Source of the DNA: an uncultured beta proteobacterium
GTDB lineage: Bacteria; Pseudomonadota; Gammaproteobacteria; Burkholderiales; Burkholderiaceae_E
Reading direction: 5' to 3'
Assembly: GCA_903934295.1 (NCBI GenBank)
Contig: CAIZNI010000016.1
Span: 1-64,000 of the forward strand
DNA length: 64,000 nt
The translations under genes were made by a program, and so were the position numbers. Numbering within the stretch: the first letter of the stretch is position 1; every line of letters starts with the position of its first letter. The notes below the pieces were generated by a model. The model did no database searches. It saw only the letters and a list, made by a program, of their open reading frames with translations, and was not told the DNA's origin. Of this stretch, positions 33,982 through 44,537 are shown one piece after another.

Positions 33982-35094
33982 GTGACCGCCAAGCCCCGCG
34001 ACGCCCAGAGCGTCAGCATCGATCAGGCGATCGAGTCGCTCGATCGCTACAGCGCGATCATCGATGCCCGCAGCCCGGGCGAGTTCGCGCTCGACCACCT
34101 GCCCGGCGCCATCAACCTGCCGGTGCTCGACGACGCGCAGCGCGCCCACATCGGCACCCTGAACCGGCACAGCGGCTCCTTCGAGGCCAAGCGCGCCGGC
34201 GCCGCGCTGGTCTCGCGCAACATCGCCGACCTGCTCGAAGGCGCGCTCGCCGACAAACCCCGCGACTGGCAGCCGCTGGTCTACTGCTGGCGCGGGGGCA
34301 ACCGGTCCGGCTCGCTGGCCACGATCCTCGCGCGCATCGGCTGGCGGGTGCAGGTGATCGAGGGCGGATATCGGGCGTTTCGGCGTCAGGTCATCAGCGA
34401 TCTGGCGATCTGGCCCGCCGGACGCCGGTTTCGGGTCGTGGCCGGACGAACCGGCAGCGGCAAGAGCCTGCTGCTCGAGGAACTCGCCCGACAAGGGGCG
34501 CAGGTGCTCGATCTCGAGGCGCTCGCCCGGCATCGCGGCTCGGTGCTCGGTCACCTGCCCGACGAGGCGCAGCCCTCGCAAAAACATTTCGAGACCCTGC
34601 TCTGGGACTTCCTGCGACGCAGCGATCCGGCGCGACCGATCTACGTCGAGTCGGAAAGCCGCAAGGTCGGGCAGTGTCAGGTCCCCGAAGCACTGATCGC
34701 CGCGGTGCGGGGGGCGACCGGCGTGCACATCCAGGCCGCCGATGCGGTGCGCTGCGAATTGCTGATGCGCGACTACCAGCACTTCATCCGTGACCCGGAG
34801 CGGCTGATCGGCCGCCTGCAAGCCCTGATCCCCCACCACGGCCACGCCCGGGTGGGCGAATGGGCGCAGATGGCGCAGACCGGCCAGTGGTCGACACTCG
34901 TCCTGGGCCTGCTGTCGGGTCACTACGATCCGGCTTACGAGGGGTCGATGCGGCGCAATTTCGCCGCGCTGGCGCAATTCACGCCAGTGACGCTGGCCGG
35001 TGCCGACACTGCGGCACTGGCCGATGCCGCAGCCCGCATCCTGGCGTCGGACCTGACGCCTACAGACCCGACCGACTCACCTGCGAGCGTCTGA
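33982..35094 (+). CDS. mnmH: tRNA 2-selenouridine/geranyl-2-thiouridine synthase
   Basis: 370-residue enzyme that replaces sulfur of 2-thiouridine at the tRNA wobble position by selenium via a geranylated intermediate. The N-terminal rhodanese domain carries catalytic Cys102 in VYCWRGGNRSG; a P-loop domain follows with AGRTGSGKS near residue 154 and VESESRKVGQCQVP. GTG at 33982 gives the family length (E. coli 364); the in-frame sequence before it is Pro/Ala-rich with no start codon of its own except a remote TTG. selD was not found in the window. Confidence 0.9.
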   Translation: MTAKPRDAQSVSIDQAIESLDRYSAIIDARSPGEFALDHLPGAINLPVLDDAQRAHIGTLNRHSGSFEAKRAGAALVSRNIADLLEGALADKPRDWQPLVYCWRGGNRSGSLATILARIGWRVQVIEGGYRAFRRQVISDLAIWPAGRRFRVVAGRTGSGKSLLLEELARQGAQVLDLEALARHRGSVLGHLPDEAQPSQKHFETLLWDFLRRSDPARPIYVESESRKVGQCQVPEALIAAVRGATGVHIQAADAVRCELLMRDYQHFIRDPERLIGRLQALIPHHGHARVGEWAQMAQTGQWSTLVLGLLSGHYDPAYEGSMRRNFAALAQFTPVTLAGADTAALADAAARILASDLTPTDPTDSPASV

Positions 35095-35108
35095 ACGCGC
35101 CCCGCGCG

Positions 35109-37031
35109 TCAGCGCGCCGGATCGGTCTTTTCGATCACCTTCGTGTCGAAGCGCGTGATCTTGGCGCGGCTCTTCAGCGATTCCAGGTAGGTGGTGAAAT
35201 CCTGCTGGGAGATCACCTGCAGCAGTTGTGATTCGTACTGAGCGCGCTGTTTGGCGATCAGCTCATCGGCCGGCGGCGTGGCTTTGAGCACCTGATAGAG
35301 CCCATAACCGCCGTCCGACAACGTCACCCCGACCCAGCCCGGCAACTTGTCGGCGGGCAGCCGATACACCGGTTCCAGCGCGTCGGACGCAATCTGCGGC
35401 GGACCGTTTCGTGCGACCGTCACGACATCCGACAGCCCGGCCGGTGCGGCGCCGCCCGCCTGCAGCGCCTTCAGGCGCTCCTCGCCCGCCTCGCGAGCCA
35501 GTTGCCGTGCCTGCGACTCGGTCAGCTTGGCCAGCACATCGGCACGCACCGAGTCGAAGGGCTTCTTCTGCGCCGGCCGGTGCTCGACGATGCGCGCCGA
35601 CACCAGCGTGTTGCCCCCGAGCTCGACCGCCTCGGTATTGCGCCGGCTCTTGACCGATTCCGGGGCAAACAGCGCGGTGAGCAGCTTCGGGTGGGTGAGC
35701 GGCTTGGGAACCGCCGTGCCGCTGGGCAGTCGCTCGAGCGTGTCCAGCGTCTGGATCTTGAGCTTGAATCGCTCGGCCGCCGGCTTGAGGCTGTCGGACT
35801 GCTCATAGACCAGGTTGGTGAACGCCTCGGCCGCTTCGGCGAAGCGCTTGCCGGCCTGCTGGCGACGGATCTCGCTCTCGAGCGTCGCCTTGACCGCCTC
35901 GAAGGGCCTCTCGCCACCCGGCTGAATGGCGGTGAGCTTGATCACGTGAAGACCGAACTCCGATTCGACGATCTCGCTGATCGCGCCCACCTTCATCGCG
36001 AACGCCGCGTCGGCGAACGGCTTGACCATGGAGTCGCGGGCGAACAGGCCCAGATCGCCGCCCTGCTGCGCCGACCCCGGATCCTGTGACTGTGCCTTGG
36101 CCAGCGCTGCGAAGTCGGCTCCGCCACGCACCTGCGCCAGCAGCGCCGCCGCACGGGCCGTCGCCGCCTTGCGTTGCGCCTCGGTGGCGCCGTTCTCGAG
36201 CTTGATCAGGATGTGGCTGGCCTGGCGCTGCTCGGGCGTCACATAGCGGGCCTTGTTCTGGGCGTAGTAGGCCCGCAGTTCGTCTTCGGTGACGCTCACC
36301 GCCTGGGCGAGTTCATCCGCGCTGAGCACCAGGTACTCCACCTTTGCCGACTCGCGGGTCTCGAAATCGCGGGTGTTGTCGTCATAGAACTTGCGCAACT
36401 GTTCGTCGGTGACCTGGACCTTGTCCTTGAACGCGGCAGCGCCCAGCAGCAGCGAACGAACCTCGCGGGTCTCCTCCTGGAGCGCGATGATCCGCGTGAC
36501 CACCGTCTTTGGAACGAAGGCCGACTGGGTCGCGGCCTCCGGCAGAATCTGCAGCGACAGATCACGGCGCATCTGGCTCTCGAACATTGCCTCGTTGAGG
36601 CCCTGTGCCTTGAGCAGCGTCTGATAGCGCTCCCTGTCAAAGCTGCCATCGGGCTTCTTGAGCCCCGGAATCTCGAGAATGGTGGTGCGCAGCCGGGCAT
36701 CGCTCACGCCCAGGTGACGGGCCGTCGATTCGGTCTGGAGGACGCGCTGGGCGATCAGTCCGTCGAGCACTTCCTTGCGGGCGGCCGGGCTGTCGAGCAG
36801 CCGCGCATCGACCTGGTTGCCGAGCACCTGGCGCATCTGGTCGAGTTGTCGGCTCATCGACTGATCGAACTCCTGGCGCGTGATCTTCACGCCATCGACC
36901 TTGGCCACGCTGTCGTCATTGGACAGAAAGCCGTCATAACCGGAAACGCCGAAGAAAACGAAGGCCGGGAAGATCAGCAGCAGCAGGATGAACTGGAGAA
37001 CCCGCTGGTGTTTGCGAATGGAATCGAACAT
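35109..37031 (-). CDS. ppiD: Periplasmic folding chaperone PpiD (SurA-like N domain, parvulin)
   Basis: 640-residue inner-membrane-anchored chaperone near the Sec translocon. One N-terminal anchor (about residues 13-32, LQFILLLLIFPAFVFFGVSG), a SurA_N-like helical domain (ITRQEFDQSM to LDGLIAQRVLQTES), a parvulin domain starting YVTPEQRQASHILIK with GGDLGLFARDSMVKPFADAA and ISEIVESEFGLHVIKL, and a long helical C-terminus. PpiD parvulin domains are usually inactive as isomerases. It belongs to the conserved lon-hupB-ppiD block, though SDR and transglutaminase-like genes lie between it and the tRNA pair. Confidence 0.93.
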   Translation of the reverse strand: MFDSIRKHQRVLQFILLLLIFPAFVFFGVSGYDGFLSNDDSVAKVDGVKITRQEFDQSMSRQLDQMRQVLGNQVDARLLDSPAARKEVLDGLIAQRVLQTESTARHLGVSDARLRTTILEIPGLKKPDGSFDRERYQTLLKAQGLNEAMFESQMRRDLSLQILPEAATQSAFVPKTVVTRIIALQEETREVRSLLLGAAAFKDKVQVTDEQLRKFYDDNTRDFETRESAKVEYLVLSADELAQAVSVTEDELRAYYAQNKARYVTPEQRQASHILIKLENGATEAQRKAATARAAALLAQVRGGADFAALAKAQSQDPGSAQQGGDLGLFARDSMVKPFADAAFAMKVGAISEIVESEFGLHVIKLTAIQPGGERPFEAVKATLESEIRRQQAGKRFAEAAEAFTNLVYEQSDSLKPAAERFKLKIQTLDTLERLPSGTAVPKPLTHPKLLTALFAPESVKSRRNTEAVELGGNTLVSARIVEHRPAQKKPFDSVRADVLAKLTESQARQLAREAGEERLKALQAGGAAPAGLSDVVTVARNGPPQIASDALEPVYRLPADKLPGWVGVTLSDGGYGLYQVLKATPPADELIAKQRAQYESQLLQVISQQDFTTYLESLKSRAKITRFDTKVIEKTDPAR

Positions 37032-37175
37032 GGCGCGTGTCGAGCCTTTGACCGTGCGGTGCCCGCAGCCGGCGTGGCCACGCCCTCACCGGCATGAAGC
37101 GCGCCATATTACAGCAGGGCCCGCGGTGCGAGCGTCAGCGCTGCGTGGTCTGTCGGGGAACCGCGCTTCGAGTAC

Positions 37176-37190
37176 ATTGACAACGTCAAT
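37176..37190. promoter_or_regulatory. Palindromic operator-like site before the SDR gene
   Basis: ATTGAC-AAC-GTCAAT, a perfect 6-bp inverted repeat with a 3-base centre, 24 bases before the preferred SDR ATG. Symmetry and position suit a dimeric repressor; the regulator is unknown and none is encoded nearby. Confidence 0.4.
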
Positions 37191-37214
37191 CACCCGAACA
37201 TGAGGCCACTCCCG

Positions 37215-38054
37215 ATGAGCACTTCCCCCACCGGCAGCAACCGCGGCAACGGCCGCCTACAAGGCAAGGTGGCGATCGTCACCGGCGCAGCCAGCGGCAT
37301 CGGTGCAGCCAGCGCGCGGCACCTGGCTCGGGAGGGTGCCCGCGTGGTCTGCACGGACACGGACGAGGCAAGCGGCCAGGCTGTCGCGGCCCAGGTGGTG
37401 CAGGCCGGTGGCGACGCCTTCTTCATCGCCCATGACGTGGTCGAGGAGAACCAGTGGGAACGGGTCATCCAGGCCACGCTGGCGCGCTACGGCGGGCTGC
37501 ATGTGCTGGTGAACAACGCCGGAATCGGCCCCGCCGGCGGCGCCGGTCCGATCGAAACCAAGAGCCTGGCGAACTGGCGGCGCACGCTGTCGGTGGACCT
37601 GGACAGCGTCTTCCTGGGGTGCAAGCACGGCATCGCCGCCATCCGTGACACCACCCGCGAGTCCGGCAGCGGATCGATCATCAACGTGTCCTCGATCGCC
37701 GGCTTGATCGGGCTGCCCAACGCCGCCGACTACAGCGCCGCCAAGGGCGGCGTGCGCCTGCTCACCAAGGCGGCCGCGCTCGAATGCGCCGCGGCTGGCT
37801 ACCGGATCCGGGTCAACTCGGTGCATCCCGGCTACATCGACACGCCCATGGTGCGCGGCGGGCTCGAGCGCCGCGCCGCGATCAGCGGCGTAGACCCCGC
37901 TCAGGCCGAGACGGCGCTGATCGCCCTGCATCCGATCGGCCGCCTTGGCGTCGCCGACGAAATCGCCCAGACCATCCTGTTTCTGGCGTCGGACGAATCC
38001 TCGTTCACCACCGGCGCCGAAATGGTGGTCGACGGCGGCTATTGCGCGCGCTGA
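37215..38054 (+). CDS. Short-chain dehydrogenase/reductase
   Basis: 279-residue classical SDR, NAD(P)-dependent. Cofactor motif IVTGAASGIGAASARHLARE, LVNNAGIG, and the Ser-Tyr-Lys triad in INVSSIAGLIGLPNAADYSAAKGG. VHPGYIDTPMVRGG and the end FTTGAEMVVDGGY are typical. An acidic residue (TDTDEAS) after strand 2 suggests NAD rather than NADP. I prefer the ATG at 37215, nine bases after GAGG; an in-frame ATG at 37200 has no such site. Substrate unknown. It overlaps the convergent transglutaminase-like gene by 16 bases. Confidence 0.88.
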   Translation: MSTSPTGSNRGNGRLQGKVAIVTGAASGIGAASARHLAREGARVVCTDTDEASGQAVAAQVVQAGGDAFFIAHDVVEENQWERVIQATLARYGGLHVLVNNAGIGPAGGAGPIETKSLANWRRTLSVDLDSVFLGCKHGIAAIRDTTRESGSGSIINVSSIAGLIGLPNAADYSAAKGGVRLLTKAAALECAAAGYRIRVNSVHPGYIDTPMVRGGLERRAAISGVDPAQAETALIALHPIGRLGVADEIAQTILFLASDESSFTTGAEMVVDGGYCAR

Positions 38055-38938
38055 GGCAGCGTCGAGGACCTCGAGAGGGCGTCGGTCGACAGGGCATCGA
38101 GGCAATGATGCGGCAGCACGATGCCCTGTGACAGGTCCTCCAGCGCCAGGGTCCTGATGACCGGTGGATCGGCCTTCACGCCCCCGAAGATGGTGGCGAA
38201 CGCCACATCGGCGGCGTCGCGGCCGGTGCCGAAGCGCACCAGCCCCATCGGGATGGCAGTCCCCGACGGGTCGAAGAGATACCAGCGGTCGCCGAGATAG
38301 GCTTCGACGTAAGCATGGAAGTCCGGCGGCCCCAGGGCGGGATCGGCACCAAAATCCGTCCCGGTGGTGAAACGGGCCGGGATGCTCAGGGCACGGCACA
38401 GGGCAATCATCAGGTGGGAAAAATCGCGGCAAACGCCGACCTGGGCAATCAGCGTGTCGATCGCCGACGTGGCTGATGTTGAGGTATTGGGCCGAAAGCT
38501 CACCCGACGATTCACCCAGTCGCGGATCGCCTGCACCCGGCCATGCCCCTGCCAGAGACCACCGAACTCGGTGATCGCGAACTTGCCAAGCCGATCCGAC
38601 TCGCAATAGCGGCTGGGATAGATGTAGGGAAAGGCTTCCAGCGGCAGCAGACGCACCGCCACTTCCGGCAGACGGGCTGGATCCGCCCGGTGGTGGGCGA
38701 TGTCAATCAGGGCTGAGTACGACACCCGCAATTCACCCGGTCCGGCCCGCAGTCGCATGAAACGGTTACCGGTCGCGGGATCCGTGTCGATCTGAGGGGT
38801 CACCGGCTGGTTCAACCAGACCCGCTCCTGGCTGACCGACTGGCAGGCCGTCTGCGCGGCATGGATGTTGAAGATGAAGTCAGCGCCGTGGCTGTCGACC
38901 TCGTAGCGCAAATCCACCTGGAGTTCGATCCGGATCAT
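38039..38938 (-). CDS. Transglutaminase-like cysteine protease family protein
   Basis: 299-residue protein with a bacterial transglutaminase N-terminal beta domain (MIRIELQVDLRYEVDSHGAD) and a transglutaminase core. The catalytic triad is visible: Cys170 in GVCRDFSHLMIALCR, His208 in PDFHAYVEAYLGDRWYLFD and Asp223. No signal peptide or membrane segment is seen. Members act as peptidases or amidases of unknown substrate; some sit with peptide-ligating enzymes, none of which is here. It faces the SDR gene tail to tail. Confidence 0.85.
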   Translation of the reverse strand: MIRIELQVDLRYEVDSHGADFIFNIHAAQTACQSVSQERVWLNQPVTPQIDTDPATGNRFMRLRAGPGELRVSYSALIDIAHHRADPARLPEVAVRLLPLEAFPYIYPSRYCESDRLGKFAITEFGGLWQGHGRVQAIRDWVNRRVSFRPNTSTSATSAIDTLIAQVGVCRDFSHLMIALCRALSIPARFTTGTDFGADPALGPPDFHAYVEAYLGDRWYLFDPSGTAIPMGLVRFGTGRDAADVAFATIFGGVKADPPVIRTLALEDLSQGIVLPHHCLDALSTDALSRSSTLPQRAQ

Positions 38939-39049
38939 CGGTCACCCGATGCACCAAGCAATCGACTCGAAAGAGTGTCAGCAGCGCTCATGGGATGAGT
39001 ATGCACTGATGGCTGCAGCGCAATGCCGCCAATGACATCGAGATCACGC

Positions 39050-39092
39050 AAAAAAAACCGCTGCGTGTCAGAGACAGGCAACGGCTTTTTCC
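39050..39092 (-). terminator. Intrinsic terminator of the tRNA-Val/tRNA-Asp transcript
   Basis: Minus-strand hairpin pairing AAAAAGCCGTTGC with GCAGCGGTTTTT (one bulge, one G-U), with an inner TGTC/GACA stem, ending in eight T. It starts 8 bases after the tRNA-Asp CCA. Confidence 0.8.
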
Positions 39093-39099
39093 TACAGCT

Positions 39100-39176
39100 T
39101 GGCGGAGTGGACGGGACTCGAACCCGCGACCCCCGGCGTGACAGGCCGGTATTCTAACCGACTGAACTACCACTCC
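39100..39176 (-). tRNA. tRNA-Asp (anticodon GTC)
   Basis: 77 bases with encoded CCA. Acceptor GGAGTGG pairs with CCACTCC, discriminator G. Anticodon loop CTGTCAC, GGTTCGAGTCC T-arm. It lies 48 bases downstream of tRNA-Val on the same strand. Confidence 0.97.
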
Positions 39177-39224
39177 TGATTCAGTACTGATCTGACTCAG
39201 TTTCTATCGCTACGTTTGCTGCTC

Positions 39225-39300
39225 TGGTGGGTGCTGAGAGGTTCGAACTCCCGACCTACGCCTTGTAAGGGCGCCGCTCTACCAGCTGAGCTAAGCACCC
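39225..39300 (-). tRNA. tRNA-Val (anticodon TAC)
   Basis: 76 bases with encoded CCA. Acceptor GGGTGCT/AGCACCC, D-arm TAGCTCAGCTGGTAGAGC, anticodon loop CTTACAA, T-arm GGGAGTTCGAACCTC. First tRNA of the pair, between hupB and ppiD as in many proteobacteria. Confidence 0.97.
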
Positions 39301-39341
39301 TTCGGTAAGAGTCAACAACCGTGTCACTAGCGAAGACCACG

Positions 39342-39370
39342 ATTATACATGTTTCCCGACAAACGCCAAA
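39342..39370 (-). promoter_or_regulatory. Promoter of the tRNA-Val/tRNA-Asp operon
   Basis: TATAAT (39347-39342, exact consensus) with TTGGCG 16 bases upstream as a -35. It lies about 42 bases before tRNA-Val, after the hupB stop. Confidence 0.6.
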
Positions 39371-39387
39371 TCAGCTGACTGGCGATG

Positions 39388-39660
39388 TCAGTTCAGCGCA
39401 TCTTTCAGCCCTTTGCCCGGACGGAACTTGGGCACCTTGGCAGACTTGATCTTGATGGCAGCACCAGTGCGCGGATTGCGACCGGTTCGTGCGGCTCGCT
39501 TGCCGACCACGAAGGTGCCGAACCCGACCAGCGTGACCGTGCCACCTTTTTTCAGGGTGGTCTTGATCGCCCCCACCAGCGCGTCGAGCGCTCGACCGGC
39601 TGCCGCCTTCGAGATGTCGGCCTGCTGATGGATGTGGTCGATCAGGTCGGTTTTATTCAC
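39388..39660 (-). CDS. hupB: DNA-binding protein HU (beta type)
   Basis: 90-residue histone-like protein that bends and coats [23 protein letters not shown] helical dimer core, [22 protein letters not shown] and the beta-arm [20 protein letters not shown] with the intercalating Pro. The start codon is GTG at 39660 with GAGGGGG five bases upstream. It follows lon by 237 bases; that gap contains two inverted repeats, one a terminator-like element in the probable hupB leader. Confidence 0.97.
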   Translation of the reverse strand: MNKTDLIDHIHQQADISKAAAGRALDALVGAIKTTLKKGGTVTLVGFGTFVVGKRAARTGRNPRTGAAIKIKSAKVPKFRPGKGLKDALN

Positions 39661-39691
39661 AGGAACCCCCTCGGTTCATTTTCTGGACGTC

Positions 39692-39723
39692 AAAAACAAA
39701 GCCGCGCGGTTCATGCCGCGCGG
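39692..39723 (-). terminator. Hairpin plus U-tract in the hupB leader
   Basis: CCGCGCGG (39716-39723), loop CATGAA, CCGCGCGG (39702-39709), then CTTTGTTTTTGA on the minus strand, ending about 32 bases before the hupB GTG. A TAAAAT hexamer just upstream (about 39733-39738) could be the hupB -10, which would put the hairpin at the mRNA 5' end. It may end lon readthrough or attenuate hupB. Confidence 0.5.
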
Positions 39724-39783
39724 ATCCTGGATATTTTAAGGCAGAGACGGAGGCCAAAGAAACACCTGACCTGCCGGTTATTA

Positions 39784-39826
39784 AATCGCCCGGAAAGCCT
39801 TGTGTCAAGCGGCTTTCCGGGCGATT
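39784..39826 (-). terminator. 16-bp inverted repeat after lon
   Basis: AATCGCCCGGAAAGCC (39784-39799) and GGCTTTCCGGGCGATT (39811-39826), loop 11 bases. On the minus strand it is followed by TAATAACC rather than a strict U-run. Position, 72 bases after the lon stop, suits a transcription end. Confidence 0.55.
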
Positions 39827-39897
39827 GACCCCTTCAGGCGGACGGGCCGCCGGGGTGCTGTGGCAAGGCCAATGGCCTCACATGCAGTGACCTGCCA

Positions 39898-42333
<2,436 letters not shown>

Positions 42334-42363
42334 CAGATTCTCCGGGTTGGGGCCAAGCATGGG

Positions 42364-42392
42364 ACATGGGGCCCGGTGGCGAGCAATTCAAG
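42364..42392 (-). promoter_or_regulatory. Heat-shock (sigma-32) promoter of lon
   Basis: Minus strand: CTTGAAT (42392-42386), 14-base spacer, CCCCATGT (42371-42364), matching the sigma-32 consensus CTTGAAA / CCCCATnT almost fully. The start point would be near 42357, 24 bases before the lon ATG. Confidence 0.85.
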
Positions 42393-42409
42393 AAGGATAC
42401 GCCCATTCA

Positions 42410-42428
42410 TTCGGACGCAAAGTCCGAA
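42410..42428 (-). other. Hairpin between clpX and lon
   Basis: TTCGGAC / GTCCGAA, 7-bp stem with a 5-base loop, about 100 bases after the clpX stop and just above the lon promoter. No U-tract; may mark the clpX transcript end. Confidence 0.35.
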
Positions 42429-42528
42429 GAAGGCCGGGAAAAGGGGGTATCGGATGGCCTGGAGCGGCCACTGATGGGCGGGCAGGATGCCGCGAAAGGG
42501 ATCCTGGAACCTGGCGAAGCGGACCGCT

Positions 42529-43797
42529 TCAGTGTCCGCCAGCAACCTTCGGTGCGTCGGCGTAGATCACCAGGGGCTGACCGTCGCCAGTGACCGAGTT
42601 CTCGTCGACCACCACCTTGTGCACGTTCTGCAGGCTGGGCAGGTCGTACATCAGGTCGAGCAGGACCTGCTCGAGAATCGAGCGCAGACCGCGCGCGCCG
42701 GTCTTGCGCTTGAGCGCCTTGCGGGCGATCGCCTGCAGGGCCGCGGGGCGCAGTTCCAGCTCGACCCCTTCCATGGCGAAAAGCTTGTGGTATTGCTTGA
42801 CCAGTGCGTTCTTGGGCTCGATCAGGATCTCGACCAGTGCCGCTTCATCGAGCTCGTCCAACGTGGCGACCACCGGAAGGCGACCCACCAGTTCGGGGAT
42901 GAGGCCGAACTTGATCAGGTCTTCCGGCTCGCATTCGCGCAGCACCTCGCCCACCGGCCGCTCGGAGGCGGACCGGACCTCGGCACCGAAGCCGATGCCG
43001 GAGCGCTCGGAGCGACTGCGAATGACTTTTTCGAGACCGTCGAACGCGCCACCGCAGATGAACAGGATGTTGGTCGTGTCGATCTGGACGAAGTCCTGGT
43101 TCGGATGTTTTCGGCCACCCTGCGGCGGGACCGACGCCACCGTGCCTTCGATGAGCTTGAGCAGGGCCTGCTGCACACCCTCCCCCGACACATCGCGGGT
43201 GATCGACGGGTTGTCCGACTTGCGCGAGATCTTGTCGATCTCGTCGATGTAGACGATTCCGCTCTGGGCCTTCTCGACTTCGTAATTGCAGTTCTGAAGC
43301 AGCTTCTGGATGATGTTCTCGACATCCTCCCCGACATAGCCGGCTTCGGTCAGCGTGGTGGCATCAGCGATCACGAAGGGGACGTTGAGCAGCCGGGCCA
43401 GTGTCTGGGCCAGCAGCGTCTTGCCCGAGCCGGTGGGGCCGACGAGCAGGATGTTGCTCTTGGCCAGCTCGATGTCGTCCTTCTTGCCTTTGTGACGCAG
43501 ACGCTTGTAGTGGTTGTAGACCGCCACTGACAGGATTCGCTTGGCCTTGCGTTGGCCGATGACGTACTGGTCGAGGATGGCCGCGATCTCGGCCGGTGTG
43601 GGCAGCCCCGCCTTGACGCCGGTGGTCTGCTGGTCGGCCTGGATCTCATCACGGATGATGTCGTTGCACAGCTCGATGCATTCGTCGCAGATGAAGACCG
43701 ACGGACCGGCGATCAGCTTGCGAACCTCGTGCTGGCTTTTGCCGCAGAAGGAGCAATACAGGAGCTTCTCGCTGGAGCCCTTCTTGTCGGACATCAT
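42529..43797 (-). CDS. clpX: ATP-dependent Clp protease ATP-binding subunit ClpX
   Basis: 422-residue AAA+ unfoldase that feeds ssrA-tagged and other substrates to ClpP. N-terminal zinc-binding domain [11 protein letters not shown] ... CDECIELC, Walker [15 protein letters not shown], Walker [11 protein letters not shown], pore loop GYVG in [10 protein letters not shown], sensor [12 protein letters not shown]. The IGF tripeptide for ClpP docking appears in RSGIGFGAE. The start is one of two adjacent ATG codons (43797 or 43794). It follows clpP by 40 bases. Confidence 0.98.
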   Translation of the reverse strand: MMSDKKGSSEKLLYCSFCGKSQHEVRKLIAGPSVFICDECIELCNDIIRDEIQADQQTTGVKAGLPTPAEIAAILDQYVIGQRKAKRILSVAVYNHYKRLRHKGKKDDIELAKSNILLVGPTGSGKTLLAQTLARLLNVPFVIADATTLTEAGYVGEDVENIIQKLLQNCNYEVEKAQSGIVYIDEIDKISRKSDNPSITRDVSGEGVQQALLKLIEGTVASVPPQGGRKHPNQDFVQIDTTNILFICGGAFDGLEKVIRSRSERSGIGFGAEVRSASERPVGEVLRECEPEDLIKFGLIPELVGRLPVVATLDELDEAALVEILIEPKNALVKQYHKLFAMEGVELELRPAALQAIARKALKRKTGARGLRSILEQVLLDLMYDLPSLQNVHKVVVDENSVTGDGQPLVIYADAPKVAGGH

Positions 43798-43837
43798 TGC
43801 GTCTTTCGAACCTTGGAGGAGAGAGGCGGGAAGGCGC

Positions 43838-44500
43838 TTATGCCGACTCGGTCCGACGCGCCATCACCTTGTCGATGAGGCCGTAGCTTACCGCATCTTC
43901 CGGCGCCATGAAGTTGTCGCGATCGGTGTCCTTGGCGATCCGCTCGATGTCCTGGCCGGTGTTTTCGGCGAGGATCCGATTGAGCCGCTCACGCAAGTAC
44001 AGGATCTCGCGGGCCTGGATTTCAATGTCCGATGCCTGGCCGTGAGCACCGCCCGAGGGCTGGTGAATCATGATGCGGGCGTTGGGCAGTGCAAAGCGCT
44101 TTCCCTTGGCACCGGCGGCCAGCAGGAACGCACCCATGCTGGCGGCGATGCCCATGCACAGGGTGCTGACGTCGGGCTTGATGAACTGCATCGTGTCGTA
44201 CATCGCCAGGCCGGCCGAGACCGAGCCGCCGGGCGAGTTGATGTAGAACGAAATGTCTTTGTCCGGGTTCTCGGATTCGAGGAACAGGAACTGCGCCACC
44301 ACCAGGTTGGCCGCCTGATCCATGACCGGACCGACCAGGAAGACCACCCGTTCCTTGAGCAGACGGGAATAGATGTCGTAGGCGCGCTCACCGCGGCCGC
44401 TCTGCTCGATGACCATCGGCACCATGCCCAGGCCCTGGGGGTCCTGGCGCTGGCTCAGTTGGGCGTTGACCAGGTCTTCGACGATGCTGTTGAAGGTCAT
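43838..44500 (-). CDS. clpP: ATP-dependent Clp protease proteolytic subunit
   Basis: 220-residue serine peptidase forming a double heptamer. Catalytic triad: Ser121 in [12 protein letters not shown], His146 in [11 protein letters not shown] and Asp195 in [27 protein letters not shown] is the oxyanion-side motif. The N-terminal 25 residues (to GLGMVPMV) form the processed propeptide and axial loop region. CGGAG precedes the ATG. Order tig-clpP-clpX is conserved. Confidence 0.98.
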   Translation of the reverse strand: MTFNSIVEDLVNAQLSQRQDPQGLGMVPMVIEQSGRGERAYDIYSRLLKERVVFLVGPVMDQAANLVVAQFLFLESENPDKDISFYINSPGGSVSAGLAMYDTMQFIKPDVSTLCMGIAASMGAFLLAAGAKGKRFALPNARIMIHQPSGGAHGQASDIEIQAREILYLRERLNRILAENTGQDIERIAKDTDRDNFMAPEDAVSYGLIDKVMARRTESA

Positions 44501-44537
44501 GGGTAATCTCCGTGGGGGGTGCGAAACCGGTCCGGCC

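Noticed and set aside
38988-39173. 61-codon frame ending RIPACHAGGRGFESRPLRQ
   Set aside because: This is the tRNA-Asp gene and terminator translated, a frequent false gene.
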